NCBI RefSeq assembly: GCF_016909575.1
Contig: NZ_JAFBGA010000004.1
Location: 496,001 to 560,000 of the forward strand
DNA: 64,000 nt
Direction of reading: 5' to 3'
From: Streptomyces sp. HB132
GTDB taxonomy: Bacteria; Actinomycetota; Actinomycetes; Streptomycetales; Streptomycetaceae
Below the pieces are notes generated by a model. That model saw nothing but the letters and a program-made list of their open reading frames with translations. It did not search any database and was not told the origin of the DNA. Position 1 is the first letter of the stretch. Each line of letters opens with the position of its first letter. The translations under genes were made by a program, and so were the position numbers. Of this stretch, positions 48,301 to 58,300 are shown in pieces.

Positions 48301-50226
48301 TCAGTCCACCTCGGCGGGCGCCTGAGCGAACTGCGCGGCGTAAAGACGGGCGTAGGCGCCCTCCGCCGCCAGCAGCTCGTCGTGCGTGCCCTGTTCGACG
48401 ATCGCACCGTCCTCCATCACCAGGATCACGTCCGCGTCCCTGATGGTGGAGAGCCGGTGCGCGATCACGAAGCTCGTACGGCCGTGGGCCAGCCGCGCCA
48501 TCGCCTTCTGGATCAGCACCTCGGTACGGGTGTCCACCGAGCTGGTGGCCTCGTCGAGCACCAGGATCACCGGGTCGGACAGGAACGCCCGCGCAATAGT
48601 GATCAGCTGCTTCTCGCCCGCGCTCACCCCGGACCCCTCGTCGTCGATCACCGTGTCGTAACCGCCGGGCAGGGTACGGACGAAACGGTCGGCGTGGGCC
48701 GCCCGCGCCGCCTCCTCGATCTCCTCGCGGGTCACCTCGCCCGCGGCGCCGTACGCGATGTTCTCAGCGATCGTGCCGCCGAACAGCCAGGTGTCCTGGA
48801 GCACCATGCCTATGCCCGAACGGAGTTCGTCGCGCGTCATCCTCGCCGCGTCGACCCCGTCGAGGGTGATCCGGCCGCCCGTCACCTCGTAGAACCGCAT
48901 CAGCAGGTTGACCAGTGTCGTCTTGCCGGCGCCGGTCGGTCCGACGATCGCGACCGTGTGTCCTGGCTCCACGTTCAGCGAGAGGTCCTCGATGAGCGGC
49001 TTCTCCGGGTCGTACCGGAAGGAGACGTTCTCCAGCGAGACCCTGCCCCGCAGCTCCTTCGGCCGCTCTCCGGGATCGGGGTCGGGCGCCTGCTCCTCGG
49101 CGTCCAACAGGCCGAAGACCCGCTCGGCCGAGGCGATGCCCGACTGCACGAGGTTCGCCATCGAGGCGACCTGCGTCAGCGGCATCGAGAACTGCCGCGA
49201 GTACTGGATGAACGCCTGCACGTCACCGATCGACAGCGAACCCGATGCCACGCGCAGCCCGCCGACGACGGCGACCAGCACATAGTTCAGATTCGAGACG
49301 AACATCATCAGCGGCTGCATGATCCCGCTGTTGAACTGCGCCCTGAAGCCCGCCTCGTACAGCGCGTCGTTCTCCTCGGCGAAGTCCCTCGCGGCCTCGT
49401 CCTGCCGCCCGAAGACCTTCACCAGGGTGTGGCCGGTGTACATCTCCTCGATGTGGGCGTTGAGCCTGCCCGTCACCTTCCACTGCGCCACGAAGTGCGG
49501 CTGCGACCGCTTGCCGACCCGCGTCGCCACGAACACCGACAGCGGGATCGTCACCAGCGCCACCAGGGCCAGCAGGGGGGAGATCCAGAACATCATGAAC
49601 ACGACGCCGACGATGGTCAGGAGTGAGTTGATGAGCTGGCCCATCGTCTGCTGCATCGTCTGCGAGATGTTGTCGATGTCGTTCGTCGCCCGGCTCAGCA
49701 CCTCTCCGCGCTGCTGCCGGTCGAAATACGACAGCGGCAGCCGTGCCAGCTTGGTCTGCAGATCCTCGCGCAGCTGGAAGACGACCCGGTTGATCACCCG
49801 GATCGACAGCCGCGTCGACACCAGCATGAGCAGCCCCGCGCCGACGTAGACCACCAGCGCCGCCAGCAGGACCTGGCCCACCGCACCGAAGTCGATGCTC
49901 TCGCCGGGCGTGAAGTCCACCCCGGACAGCATGTCTGCGAGCCCGCCGCTGCCCTCCTCACGCAGGTCGTCGACGGCCTGCTGCTTCGTCATGCCGTCCG
50001 GCATCTGCCGTCCGACGACGCCCGCGAAGATCAGGTCCGTGGCCTCGCCGAGGATCTTGGGCCCCGCCACGGAGAGCGCCACGCTCAGCGTGCAGGCGCA
50101 CAGCATCAGATACAGCGAGGACTTCTCCCTGCTGAACCGTCTCAGCAGCCGCTTCCCCGAACCCTTGAAGTCCAGGGACCGCTCGGTGGGCCCCTGGGCC
50201 ATCATCCGTCCGCCCGGTCCTGCCAT
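48301..50226 (-). CDS. ABC exporter half-transporter, canonical ATPase subunit
   Basis: A 641-residue protein: six transmembrane segments in the first 330 residues, then an ATPase domain. Walker A is GPTGAGKTT and Walker B ILVLDEATSSVD with the catalytic Glu present, but the signature is VSAGEKQLITIARAFL instead of LSGGQ. An unusual acidic/Gly-rich loop (residues about 80-115) enlarges the first extracytoplasmic loop. It starts in a TGATG overlap with the other half-transporter, so the two form a heterodimer. Substrate unknown; multidrug or lipid export is typical. Confidence 0.88.
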   Translation of the reverse strand: MAGPGGRMMAQGPTERSLDFKGSGKRLLRRFSREKSSLYLMLCACTLSVALSVAGPKILGEATDLIFAGVVGRQMPDGMTKQQAVDDLREEGSGGLADMLSGVDFTPGESIDFGAVGQVLLAALVVYVGAGLLMLVSTRLSIRVINRVVFQLREDLQTKLARLPLSYFDRQQRGEVLSRATNDIDNISQTMQQTMGQLINSLLTIVGVVFMMFWISPLLALVALVTIPLSVFVATRVGKRSQPHFVAQWKVTGRLNAHIEEMYTGHTLVKVFGRQDEAARDFAEENDALYEAGFRAQFNSGIMQPLMMFVSNLNYVLVAVVGGLRVASGSLSIGDVQAFIQYSRQFSMPLTQVASMANLVQSGIASAERVFGLLDAEEQAPDPDPGERPKELRGRVSLENVSFRYDPEKPLIEDLSLNVEPGHTVAIVGPTGAGKTTLVNLLMRFYEVTGGRITLDGVDAARMTRDELRSGIGMVLQDTWLFGGTIAENIAYGAAGEVTREEIEEAARAAHADRFVRTLPGGYDTVIDDEGSGVSAGEKQLITIARAFLSDPVILVLDEATSSVDTRTEVLIQKAMARLAHGRTSFVIAHRLSTIRDADVILVMEDGAIVEQGTHDELLAAEGAYARLYAAQFAQAPAEVD

Positions 50227-51959
50227 CAGGCGGCCTCCGCTTCCGTCAGCTGCGAGAGCACGATCTCCCGGTAGGTTTCGTTGCCGTCCATCAACTCGTG
50301 GTGGCTGCCCGTCCCGACGACCCGGCCCTCGTCCAGCACCAGGATCCGGTCGGCGTCACGGATCGTGGACACCCGCTGGGCCACGATCACCACCGTCGCC
50401 CCCGCGGTCTCACGGGACAGCGCAGCGCGCAGCGCGGCGTCCGTCGCGTAGTCGAGGGCGGAGAACGAGTCGTCGAAGAGATAGATCTCCGGCTGCCGCA
50501 CCAGCGTCCGGGCGATCGCGAGCCGCTGCCGCTGGCCGCCGGAGACGTTCGTTCCGCCCTGCGCGATCGGCGCGTCGAGGCCGTGCTCCAGCCGTTCCAC
50601 GAAGTCCTTCGCCTGCGCCACCTCCAGCGCGTGCCACAGCTCCTCGTCGGTCGCGTCCGGATTGCCGTAGCGCAGATTCGTCGCGACCGTCCCCGAGAAG
50701 AGGTACGGCTTCTGCGGGACCAGTCCCACGGTCCTCGCCAGCAGGGCCGGATCCAGCGTCGACACGTCAGCGCCGTCGACGAGCACCTCGCCGTCCGTCG
50801 CGTCGAACAGCCGCGGTACGAGCCCGAGCAGCGTCGACTTCCCGCTGCCCGTCGACCCGATGATCGCGGTCGTCTCGCCGGGCCGCGCCACGAGATCGAC
50901 GGAGCGCAGCACCGGCTCCTCGGCGCCCGGGTACCGGAACTCCACGCCCCGCAGCTCCAGATGGCCGTGCTTGAGCAGCTTCGTGACCGGGGAGCCGGGC
51001 GGCACCACACTCGACTCGGTCTCCAGTACCTCCTGGATGCGCTCGGCGCAGACCTCGGCGCGCGGCACCATGATGAACATGAAGGTGGCCATCATCACCG
51101 ACATGACGATCTGCATCAGATACGCGAGGAACGCGGTCAGCGCCCCGATCTGCATGCCGCCGCTGTCGATCCGGTGCGCCCCGAACCAGACCACGGCGAT
51201 CGACGACAGGTTCACCACCGTCATCACCGTCGGGAACATGAGGGCCATCAGCCGCCCTGTCGACAGCGCGACGTCCGTCAGCTCCGTGTTGGCGCCGCGG
51301 AAGCGCTCCTCCTCGTAACCGTCACGGATGAAGGCGCGGATGACACGATTGCCGGTGATCTGCTCGCGCAGCACACGGTTCACCATGTCCAGCCGCACCT
51401 GCATCATGCGGAACAGCGGCCTCATCCGCCGCACGATGAGGCTCACCGAGATGCCGAGGACGGGCAGCACGGCCAGCAGCACCGCCGACAGAGGGACGTC
51501 CTGGCCGAGCGCCATGACGACGCCGCCGACGCACATGATGGGTGCCGAGACCATCAGGGTGAACGCCATCAGGACGAGCATCTGGACCTGCTGCACGTCG
51601 TTGGTCGTACGCGTGATCAGCGAAGGCGCCCCGAACCGGCCCACCTCGCGCGCCGAGAACGACTGCACCCGCCCGAAGACCGACGCCCGCACGTCCCGGC
51701 CGAGAGCGGAGGCCGTTCCTGCGCCGTGGTACACCGCCCCGATGTTGCAGACCACCTGAACGACGCTGACCGCGATCATCACGGCGCCGTACCGCAGGAT
51801 GTACGCCGTGTCACCCCGCACGACACCGTTGTCAATGATGTCCGCGTTGAGGCTGGGCAGATACAGGCTCGCGCAGGTCTGCAGGAGCTGGAGCAGCACC
51901 AGCAGCATGATGGGACGTCTGTACGGACCGAGGAAGGTCCGCAGAAGTTTTATGAGCAC
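50226..51959 (-). CDS. ABC exporter half-transporter, degenerate-site subunit
   Basis: A 577-residue protein with six transmembrane segments and an ATPase domain. Walker A is GSTGSGKST and the signature VSGGQRQRLAIAR is normal, but Walker B is IYLFDDSFSALD, with Asp where the catalytic Glu should be. GTG 51959 (MLIKLLRTFLGPYRRP) starts right at the first transmembrane domain; the longer frame to 52010 lacks support. Together with the partner it forms one competent and one degenerate nucleotide site, as in TmrAB-like exporters. Confidence 0.87.
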   Translation of the reverse strand: MLIKLLRTFLGPYRRPIMLLVLLQLLQTCASLYLPSLNADIIDNGVVRGDTAYILRYGAVMIAVSVVQVVCNIGAVYHGAGTASALGRDVRASVFGRVQSFSAREVGRFGAPSLITRTTNDVQQVQMLVLMAFTLMVSAPIMCVGGVVMALGQDVPLSAVLLAVLPVLGISVSLIVRRMRPLFRMMQVRLDMVNRVLREQITGNRVIRAFIRDGYEEERFRGANTELTDVALSTGRLMALMFPTVMTVVNLSSIAVVWFGAHRIDSGGMQIGALTAFLAYLMQIVMSVMMATFMFIMVPRAEVCAERIQEVLETESSVVPPGSPVTKLLKHGHLELRGVEFRYPGAEEPVLRSVDLVARPGETTAIIGSTGSGKSTLLGLVPRLFDATDGEVLVDGADVSTLDPALLARTVGLVPQKPYLFSGTVATNLRYGNPDATDEELWHALEVAQAKDFVERLEHGLDAPIAQGGTNVSGGQRQRLAIARTLVRQPEIYLFDDSFSALDYATDAALRAALSRETAGATVVIVAQRVSTIRDADRILVLDEGRVVGTGSHHELMDGNETYREIVLSQLTEAEAA

Positions 51960-52071
51960 ACGAGTCTCTCGGTGTCGGCGAAAGGCAGAGGCCGGTCCAT
52001 ACTCCGGCACTCCGGACCGCTCCTGCCATCGCTTTTCCTCAAGCCCCGGTCAAATCCCGGGATCGCGCACC

Positions 52072-53517
52072 TCAGGCGGTACCGCCGAACGCCCCGGGGT
52101 GGACCTGGTCCCGGCTCGCGCCGTACTGCTGGCGCACGGCGCGGCCGACCGCGAGCTCGTCACCCGGCTCCAGCACCTGCGCCTCGGCGTCCTGCCATGC
52201 CGGGGGGGTGCGGGGGTCGAGCTTCCCCTGCGAGACCCCGAGGGCCCACGCCGCCTGCCGGGCCGCCCCCAGCGCCGCGTACTCGGCGGGCTGCGGAACG
52301 ACGACCTGGGTGCCGAAGACCAAGGGTGCCAGCGCCTGCACGGCGGGCAGCTCGGCGGCCGCGCCCAGCAGGAACACCCGCCGCGCCTCGACGCCCCGGT
52401 CCCGCAGTACGTCCAGTGCGTCGGCCAGCGAGCAGAGCATCCCCTCGAAGGCGGCCCGCGCGAGGTGCTCGGGCTTCATCGACTCGCGCCGCAGTCCGCT
52501 CAGGGTTCCAGCGGTGTGCGGCAGATGCGGGGTGCGCTCACCCTCCAGATACGGCAGCAGGACGAGTCCCGACGCACCCGGCGTCGACTCCATCGCCAGC
52601 GTGGACAGCTCGTCCAGTCCGTCCACCCCCAGCATCTCCGCCGTACCGCGCAGCGCGCGGACCGCGTTCGACGTGTGGACGACCGGGAGATGCATACCGG
52701 TCGCGTCGGCGAAGGAGGTGATCATCCCCGTCGGGTCCGCGAGTGCCTCGTGGTGCACGGCCATCACCGAGCCGGAGGCACCCAGCGACACGACGGCGTC
52801 CCCGACGGCGACACCCAGTCCGAAGGCCGCGGCCATCGTCTCGCCGGTGCCCGCCGAGATCAGCAGCCCTTCGGGCGTCATACCGGCCGCGTCGGCCGGG
52901 CCGAGGACCTCGGGCAGCGCGGCCTGGTGGCCGAGCGCGAGCTCCACGAGATCGGGACGGTAGGAACCGGAACCCGCCGACCAGTAACCGGTGCCGGACG
53001 CGGCACCGCGGTCCGTCGTCCGGCGGGCGGGCCGGCCGAGGAGCTGCCACACCAGCCAGTCGTGCGGCTGGAGGACCGCGGCGACCCGTTGCGCGTTCTC
53101 CGGCTCGCTCCGCACCATCCACCGCAGTTTCGCCACGGGCTGCGCGGCCTGCGGCACGGCGCCCACCGCCTCGGCCCAGGACTGCCGCCCTCCGAGCCCG
53201 TCGATCAGATCGGCCGCGGCGGCCTGCGCCCGGCGGTCGTTGCCGAGCAGCGCCGGTCGTACGAGGTTGCCCTGGTGATCCAGCGGCACCAGACCGTGCT
53301 GCTGCGCGGACACACCGATGGCCTGCACCCCTTCGAGCAGCCCTCCGGAGGCCGCCTCACCGAGTGAGAGCAGCCACGCCTGCGGATCCACCTCGGAGGC
53401 CTTGGCCTCGATGGGATGCGCGGCGTACCCCTGCCGCAGCACCTCACCCGTGTCCGTGTCGCAGACGACGATGTGCGTGAAGGCGGATGAACTGTCCAAG
53501 CCGGCCACTATGCCCAT
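52072..53517 (-). CDS. xylB: FGGY-family carbohydrate kinase, xylulokinase-like
   Basis: A 481-residue kinase. The N-terminal phosphate-binding segment GIVAGLDSSSAFTHIVV, the substrate/catalytic region RRTTDRGAASGTGYW (near residue 165-180), SLGASGSVMAV and the C-terminal LGAARQAAWALG all fit FGGY kinases and xylulokinase best. It phosphorylates a pentulose, probably xylulose. ATG 53517 is where the family begins; upstream residues lack coding character. No xylose isomerase or transporter lies nearby. Confidence 0.83.
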   Translation of the reverse strand: MGIVAGLDSSSAFTHIVVCDTDTGEVLRQGYAAHPIEAKASEVDPQAWLLSLGEAASGGLLEGVQAIGVSAQQHGLVPLDHQGNLVRPALLGNDRRAQAAAADLIDGLGGRQSWAEAVGAVPQAAQPVAKLRWMVRSEPENAQRVAAVLQPHDWLVWQLLGRPARRTTDRGAASGTGYWSAGSGSYRPDLVELALGHQAALPEVLGPADAAGMTPEGLLISAGTGETMAAAFGLGVAVGDAVVSLGASGSVMAVHHEALADPTGMITSFADATGMHLPVVHTSNAVRALRGTAEMLGVDGLDELSTLAMESTPGASGLVLLPYLEGERTPHLPHTAGTLSGLRRESMKPEHLARAAFEGMLCSLADALDVLRDRGVEARRVFLLGAAAELPAVQALAPLVFGTQVVVPQPAEYAALGAARQAAWALGVSQGKLDPRTPPAWQDAEAQVLEPGDELAVGRAVRQQYGASRDQVHPGAFGGTA

Positions 53518-53543
53518 GCACAAGATTCTGCCGCACCCGCGGA

Positions 53544-53582
53544 CCGTTCCCGCACCGGGCGGTGTGCCCGGCACGGGAACGG
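53544..53582 (-). terminator. Terminator after the YtxH gene
   Basis: CCGTTCCCG (53544-53552) pairs with CGGGAACGG (53574-53582); the loop folds into a second GC hairpin. It lies just past the YtxH stop and before the xylulokinase gene. Confidence 0.65.
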
Positions 53583-53585
53583 GCC

Positions 53586-53888
53586 TCAGGTGTTGGTCGT
53601 GCCCCAGTCGTCGCTGCCGTTGTGGCCGCTGCGCTCACGCAGCGAGCGCACCCGGTCCGAGACGGACACGGGGACCTTGTCCCCGACCTTCTCGCTCACC
53701 GAGTGGTAGGCCTTGCCGGCGAAGTCCCGGCCGCCGTGCGCGGCGGACTCCGCCGCGTTCCGCACCGCGGGGTTCTCGGCCAGCTGCTGCGCGGCCTTCT
53801 TCAGCTGCTCGTAACGCTCGCGCCCGGCTCGCGTGCCGAGCACGTAACCGAGGGCCACTCCGGCGATGAACGTGAGCCGGTACCGCAT
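53586..53888 (-). CDS. YtxH-domain protein
   Basis: A 100-residue protein starting at ATG 53888 (MRYRLTFIAGVALGYVLGTRAGRERYEQLKKAAQQL): one membrane segment followed by a charged amphipathic helix, the pattern of YtxH general-stress proteins. The C-terminal half is polar and probably disordered. GGAAGG lies upstream. It is monocistronic with its own terminator; function unknown. Confidence 0.8.
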   Translation of the reverse strand: MRYRLTFIAGVALGYVLGTRAGRERYEQLKKAAQQLAENPAVRNAAESAAHGGRDFAGKAYHSVSEKVGDKVPVSVSDRVRSLRERSGHNGSDDWGTTNT

Positions 53889-54069
53889 GGCTGCCACCCT
53901 TCCTTCACTCCGTGCGACGTGTGCTGCCCGCCTACCCGCACACACCCGAGATCACCCCGGGAGATACCGATTGGCGGAGCACCCCCCTGGTTGCGCTAAT
54001 GTATGTGTCGCAGCGAACGCGCGCCGCTCGGCTTCAGCCAGGCAGGTGCGATTCGAGGCAACGCAGCAA

Positions 54070-54142
54070 TCCCCTGTAGCTCAATTGGCAGAGCAGCCGG
54101 CTGTTAACCGGCAGGTTACTGGTTCGAGTCCAGTCGGGGGAG
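54070..54142 (+). tRNA. tRNA-Asn(GTT), copy 1
   Basis: Acceptor TCCCCTG pairs with CGGGGGA (54135-54141) followed by discriminator G. The D-loop GTAGCTCAATTGGCAGAGCA, anticodon loop CTGTTAA with stem GCCGG/CCGGC, and T-arm CTGGTTCGAGTCCAG complete the cloverleaf. CCA is not encoded. Confidence 0.95.
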
Positions 54143-54147
54143 CGCGA

Positions 54148-54220
54148 TCCCCTGTAGCTCAATTGGCAGAGCATTCGGCTGTTAACCGGAGGGTTACTGG
54201 TTCGAGTCCAGTCGGGGGAG
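54148..54220 (+). tRNA. tRNA-Asn(GTT), copy 2
   Basis: Near-identical to copy 1, 5 nt downstream. Differences are confined to the anticodon-stem base and variable loop, where stem TTCGG/CCGGA replaces GCCGG/CCGGC, so pairing is conserved. Confidence 0.95.
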
Positions 54221-54231
54221 CGATGCGGAAG

Positions 54232-54253
54232 AGGGCCCTTCGGGGTCCTTTTT
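54232..54253 (+). terminator. Intrinsic terminator after tRNA-Asn pair
   Basis: AGGGCCC (54232-54238), loop TTCG, GGGTCCT (54243-54249, one G-U pair), then a run of T to 54253, 11 nt after the second tRNA. Confidence 0.8.
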
Positions 54254-54431
54254 CGTGTGCCCGAGCAGGGTGGTCCGTGACTCTTTCGGGGGGATTCCGC
54301 ACCGCCTGGAACCGGGCAGCGCGCAGCGAGGTCCTCATGGTCATGCGAAGCCGATCATCCGCAGCAGGAGATCGTATGACCGGCTATGCTGCGGCAGACG
54401 GCGCGTACACCTGTACGCGCCACGCCGAAAC

Positions 54432-54505
54432 GGGGCGGTAGCTCAGCCGGTTAGAGCAGCGGACTCATAATCCGTCGGCCGTGGGTTCGAGTCCCACCCG
54501 CCCCA
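54432..54505 (+). tRNA. tRNA with CAT anticodon (elongator Met or lysidine-Ile)
   Basis: Acceptor GGGGCGG pairs with CCGCCCC (54498-54504), discriminator A. Anticodon loop is CTCATAA with stem GCGGA-type pairing to TCCGT, T-arm GTGGGTTCGAGTCCCAC. CAT occurs in both elongator tRNA-Met and tRNA-Ile2; sequence alone, read by eye, does not decide. It marks the left border of the accessory region. Confidence 0.92.
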
Positions 54506-55355
54506 CAAGTTTTACCTTGCGGAAACGTTCTGACCTGCGGAAACGTGAATTTCACGGCTGCTTTCCGTGCGGTACTGGCCGCGCGCCGTGCGGTACTGAC
54601 TCGCTGTCGCAGCGTGTGAGTCACTTCAGATGCCTCTGACCTGGCCATTTACGGTGGTTGCCTGAGGGGGCGTCGTGGCTTGCTCCCACGGCCGCCTGAG
54701 CGGCGGGATGCCCTGGTCACTCATGCCGTCTGACTCCGTCGTTTTCCTTGGTGGCGAAGGGGGGCATCTCCGGTGCGGTCTCGGCCGTGGAGGTAGTGGC
54801 GCTCACCGGGGCTACGGTGCCCGGTGCAGGCCTTGAGGGAGAGGTTCTCGGCCGGGTCAGGAGTAGCAGGCGCTGGCGGCTCGCTTGTTGGAGCGCGTGG
54901 CGACCGGTTCCGGGTCACACGTGCCGGCCATCGAGCAATGGCGACGGTGGCGCACATGAACAGGTAGGGGCACTGCCCGGAAGGCTGTGACGCGGCATCA
55001 CAGACCGTGCCCGAGGTGAGAGCTGCCCTCGTCTCACTGTACGGAGGCGGGTGCTTCAGCATGCGGTGATCTTCCGTTCGCATTACGTGAACTTTCTGTT
55101 CGGCTCCGTCATGTCAACTCTGCGCGCGACGAGCTGCATACGTGAGCATGCCTGCCGTTGGCACTGAATGGTGATCAGTACGCGACCATGTGGTCTGTTT
55201 GTCTGGTTCGAAGGCGCACCCTGTGTCGATATGGGCCCTCATGTTTTCAGTAGCAACTGCTTGCCGATGTGCCCTAGATCACTCTTGACTGGTTCATGCT
55301 GCCCCCCGATAGTTGGCTGACTTTGTAAAGGCTGTGAAGTAAATGGGGCGGGACT
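54506..55355. other. Gene-free, lower-GC stretch after the tRNAs
   Basis: These 850 nt are visibly richer in A+T than the chromosome around them and contain short direct repeats near the left end. The longest frame (54721-55083, minus strand, 120 codons) shows no recognisable family. No integrase or copy of the tRNA 3' end is seen. It probably represents decayed mobile or intergenic DNA plus the promoter of the LamG gene. Confidence 0.5.
54518..54623. repeat. Paired direct repeats and an inverted repeat beside the tRNA
   Basis: TGCGGAAACGT occurs at 54518-54528 and 54536-54546 (period 18); CCGTGCGGTACTG at 54565-54577 and 54586-54598 (period 21). An interrupted inverted repeat follows: TGACTC (54597-54602) with GAGTCA (54618-54623), enclosing GCTG/CAGC. 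They begin 13 nt after the CAT tRNA. Confidence 0.6.
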
Positions 55356-58300
55356 GTGAGTAACGGGGTGTGGCGTCGAGCGCGTCACCGTGTGTGTGCG
55401 CTGGTCGTCGCGGCCGTCGTTGTCGGCGGTACGCCCGGCCTGAACTGGCCTGCTGCGGCTGCACCATCGTTGCCACCTTCCGCGGTCGATGCGGCGTCCA
55501 CTGCGCAGAGTCGGGCGTCGGCGGAGGCCGTCGAGTCGGGTGAGCGTGTGGAGGTTGTCGAGGAGCGCACGGAGCGTGAGACGACGTTCGCCAATCCTGA
55601 CGGTGAGACGTTCACGCTTGAGAAGTCCGTCATTCCGGTCCGTGTTGCCACGTCTGAGGGCGGGTGGGCTGCCCCGGATGCCCGCCTGGTGAAGCGGAGT
55701 GACGGGTCGGTCGGTCCGGCTGCCGCCGCGGTGGACCTGTCCTTCTCCGCGGGTGGCGAGGGTGCGGATCTCGTCACGATCGCGGAGGGTGGGCAGTCGG
55801 TGTCCCTCGGCTGGCCGGGTGATCTTCCCGCGCCCAGGCTCGAGGGTGAGCGGGCGGTGTACAAGGACGTCCTGCCGGACGTGAACCTCATTCTCACCGC
55901 GACGGTGGAGGGCTTCCGGCAGGTGCTGGAGGTCGAGACCCCCGAGGCGGCCGAGAACCCGGCTCTGGACAGCATCGAGTACAAGCTGGATGCGGAGAAC
56001 CTCACCGTACGGTCGGGTGTGGGCGGGGGAGTGGACGCGCTGGACGGCAACGGCCAGGCGGTCTTCCGCTCACCGGCAGCCCAGATGTGGAACTCCGCCG
56101 GTAACACCGCCGCCCCCGTTGCCCGTCAGTCCCTCTACCTCGCCCCGTCGGCGGACACGGCTAAGGACCAGCCCGTGCCCGCAGGGCCGGCGGAAGAGGG
56201 CGACCCGTTGGCGGGCCCGGGCGCGGGCGACGCCTCTGCAGTGCTCCCGCTGGCGGTGACCGGTACGTCCGTGACGGTCAAGCCGGACGCGGAACTGATG
56301 GCGGCGACGGAAGCGGCGCACTTCCCGCTCTACATCGACCCGTCGGTCGAGCTCAACGAGTCCGAGCGCACGGTGCTGTCCTCGGACGGGGACGTGTTCT
56401 GGAACTTCTCGGGCGGCGACAACGGCATGAGCGTCGGCAAGTGCGGCTCCGCCGTCATCGGCGGCGTCTCCTATTACTGCGGCAACGGCTACGTCAATCG
56501 CATGTACTTCGAGTTCTCACCCAGCAAGCTGAAGGGCAAGCACGTCCTGGATGCCAGGTTCCGCGTTACCGAGACCTGGTCGTTCTCCTGCGATGCCCGC
56601 TGGGTAGACCTCGAACGCACCAACAACATCTCCTCCTCCTCGAAGTGGCCCGGCCCGACGAAGCTGGACCAGATGGGCGACAAGCACGTTTCCGCCGGGC
56701 GGGGCAGTAACTGTTCTCCCGCCCAGCCGCGGGCGCCGATCGAGTTCCACGACTACGCTCCCGAGCCGGACGAGAACCTGACCCCGACGGTCCGCAGTTT
56801 CGCCGACGGCAAGATCGCCCGCCTGACTCTGATGCTGATGGCGAAGAGCGAGAGCGACACCATCTCCTGGAAGCGTTTCGACGACGACGCCGTCCTCAGC
56901 GTCGACTATGTCGGGAAGCCTGCCAAGCCGAGCAATATCGGCCCTGTGGTGGGAAGTTCGCACGACTGCAACACCGTCGAGTCCGCGCCGGCCATCGTCA
57001 CCGACCCCACCCCGGATCTCACCGCGACCCCGCAGACCGAGTCCGGCGGCGAGTCCGGTGCGAAGCTCCGCGTGGCGATGGACGTGGACAAGAAACAGAG
57101 CGACGGCACGTGGGTCAACGCGATGAGTGAACTCACGCGCCCCAGCACCGGGTACGTGGGTGACAACGTCAAGATCACCGCCACGGCGCCGACCCTGCCG
57201 GAGAGCACGCTCCTGCGGATGCGTTCGTGGACCCGCTCCTACTACGGATCCGAGTACCTCGCGGGGCCGTCCAACGGGTCCACCACGGGTTATTGCTACT
57301 TCAAGATCGACAGCAAGGCCCCCAAGCCGCCCACGATCACCTTCAAAACAGGCAACCCGTATACCCTGTGCACGGCCAACGACTGCGTGCCCGGAGGCAA
57401 GCCCGGGCAGGCGGGTACGTTCGTCCTCAGCCCGGCAGCCGGTGACGTCAACACCTCCTACCGGTACAAGCTGTCGACCGACACCGCATGGTCCAGCTAC
57501 AAGACGGGCGCGACGGTCGAGATCACCGTGGCGCCGCCCACCTCCGGCACCATGATCCTGCAGGCGGAGGCGAAGGACACCTACGGTCCCGGAGCTGCGA
57601 ACGCGGTCGAGTTCGTCGTCAGAGAAGGCGAGGGACCGGTCGGCCGCTGGAACTTCCACGAGACCTCCGGGGCGGCCCTCGACTCCTCCACCACCGACCC
57701 GGCGCTGAGGGACAACGCGACCCTTGCAGGCGGAGCCACCCGCACCGACAAGGGCCGCCGCGGCGAAATCACCCTCACCCAAGCCACGGAAACCACCCCC
57801 GCGGTGAAGTCCACCGATCAGGGTCTCGCCCTGAGCGGCACCACCGGATACGCCGCCACGACCGGCCAGGTCATCGACACCCGGGCCTCCTACACCGTGG
57901 CCGCCTGGGTCCGCCTGGACGCCCCGACCCGCAACGCGACGGTCATGGGCCAGGACGGCGTCAACCGCAGCCCCTTCCTCCTGGGATACGAGCACACGTC
58001 CAGGACGTGGTCCTTCCGCGAGGCGTCCAACGACGCCCCCGCCGACGGAACGTGGTCGTACCAGCGGGTGGCATCCAAGAACCAGGCGGTTCCGGGCGTG
58101 TGGACACATCTCGCCGGTGTCTACGACGCCTCCACCAACACCATCAGCCTCTACGTCAACGGCGAACTCCAGGGCACCACACCCTTCACCGGAGCCTGGG
58201 CGGCCACCGGCCCGCTGCAGATCGGCCGCGTCCAGTCCGGCACCTACACCGACTACTTCCCCGGCACGATCGACGAGGCAGCCGTATGGCAGGTCGCCTT

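Noticed and set aside
54159..54344. Minus-strand ORF containing GLEPVTLRLTAECSAN
   Set aside because: It is the reverse translation of the tRNA-Asn gene, a well-known spurious peptide family.
54451..54648. Minus-strand ORF containing GAGGTRTHGRR
   Set aside because: It is the antisense reading of the CAT tRNA gene and carries no protein signal.
54721..55083. Minus-strand 120-codon ORF in the junction region
   Set aside because: No family, weak start and mixed composition. It could be a remnant of a mobile element but cannot be supported.
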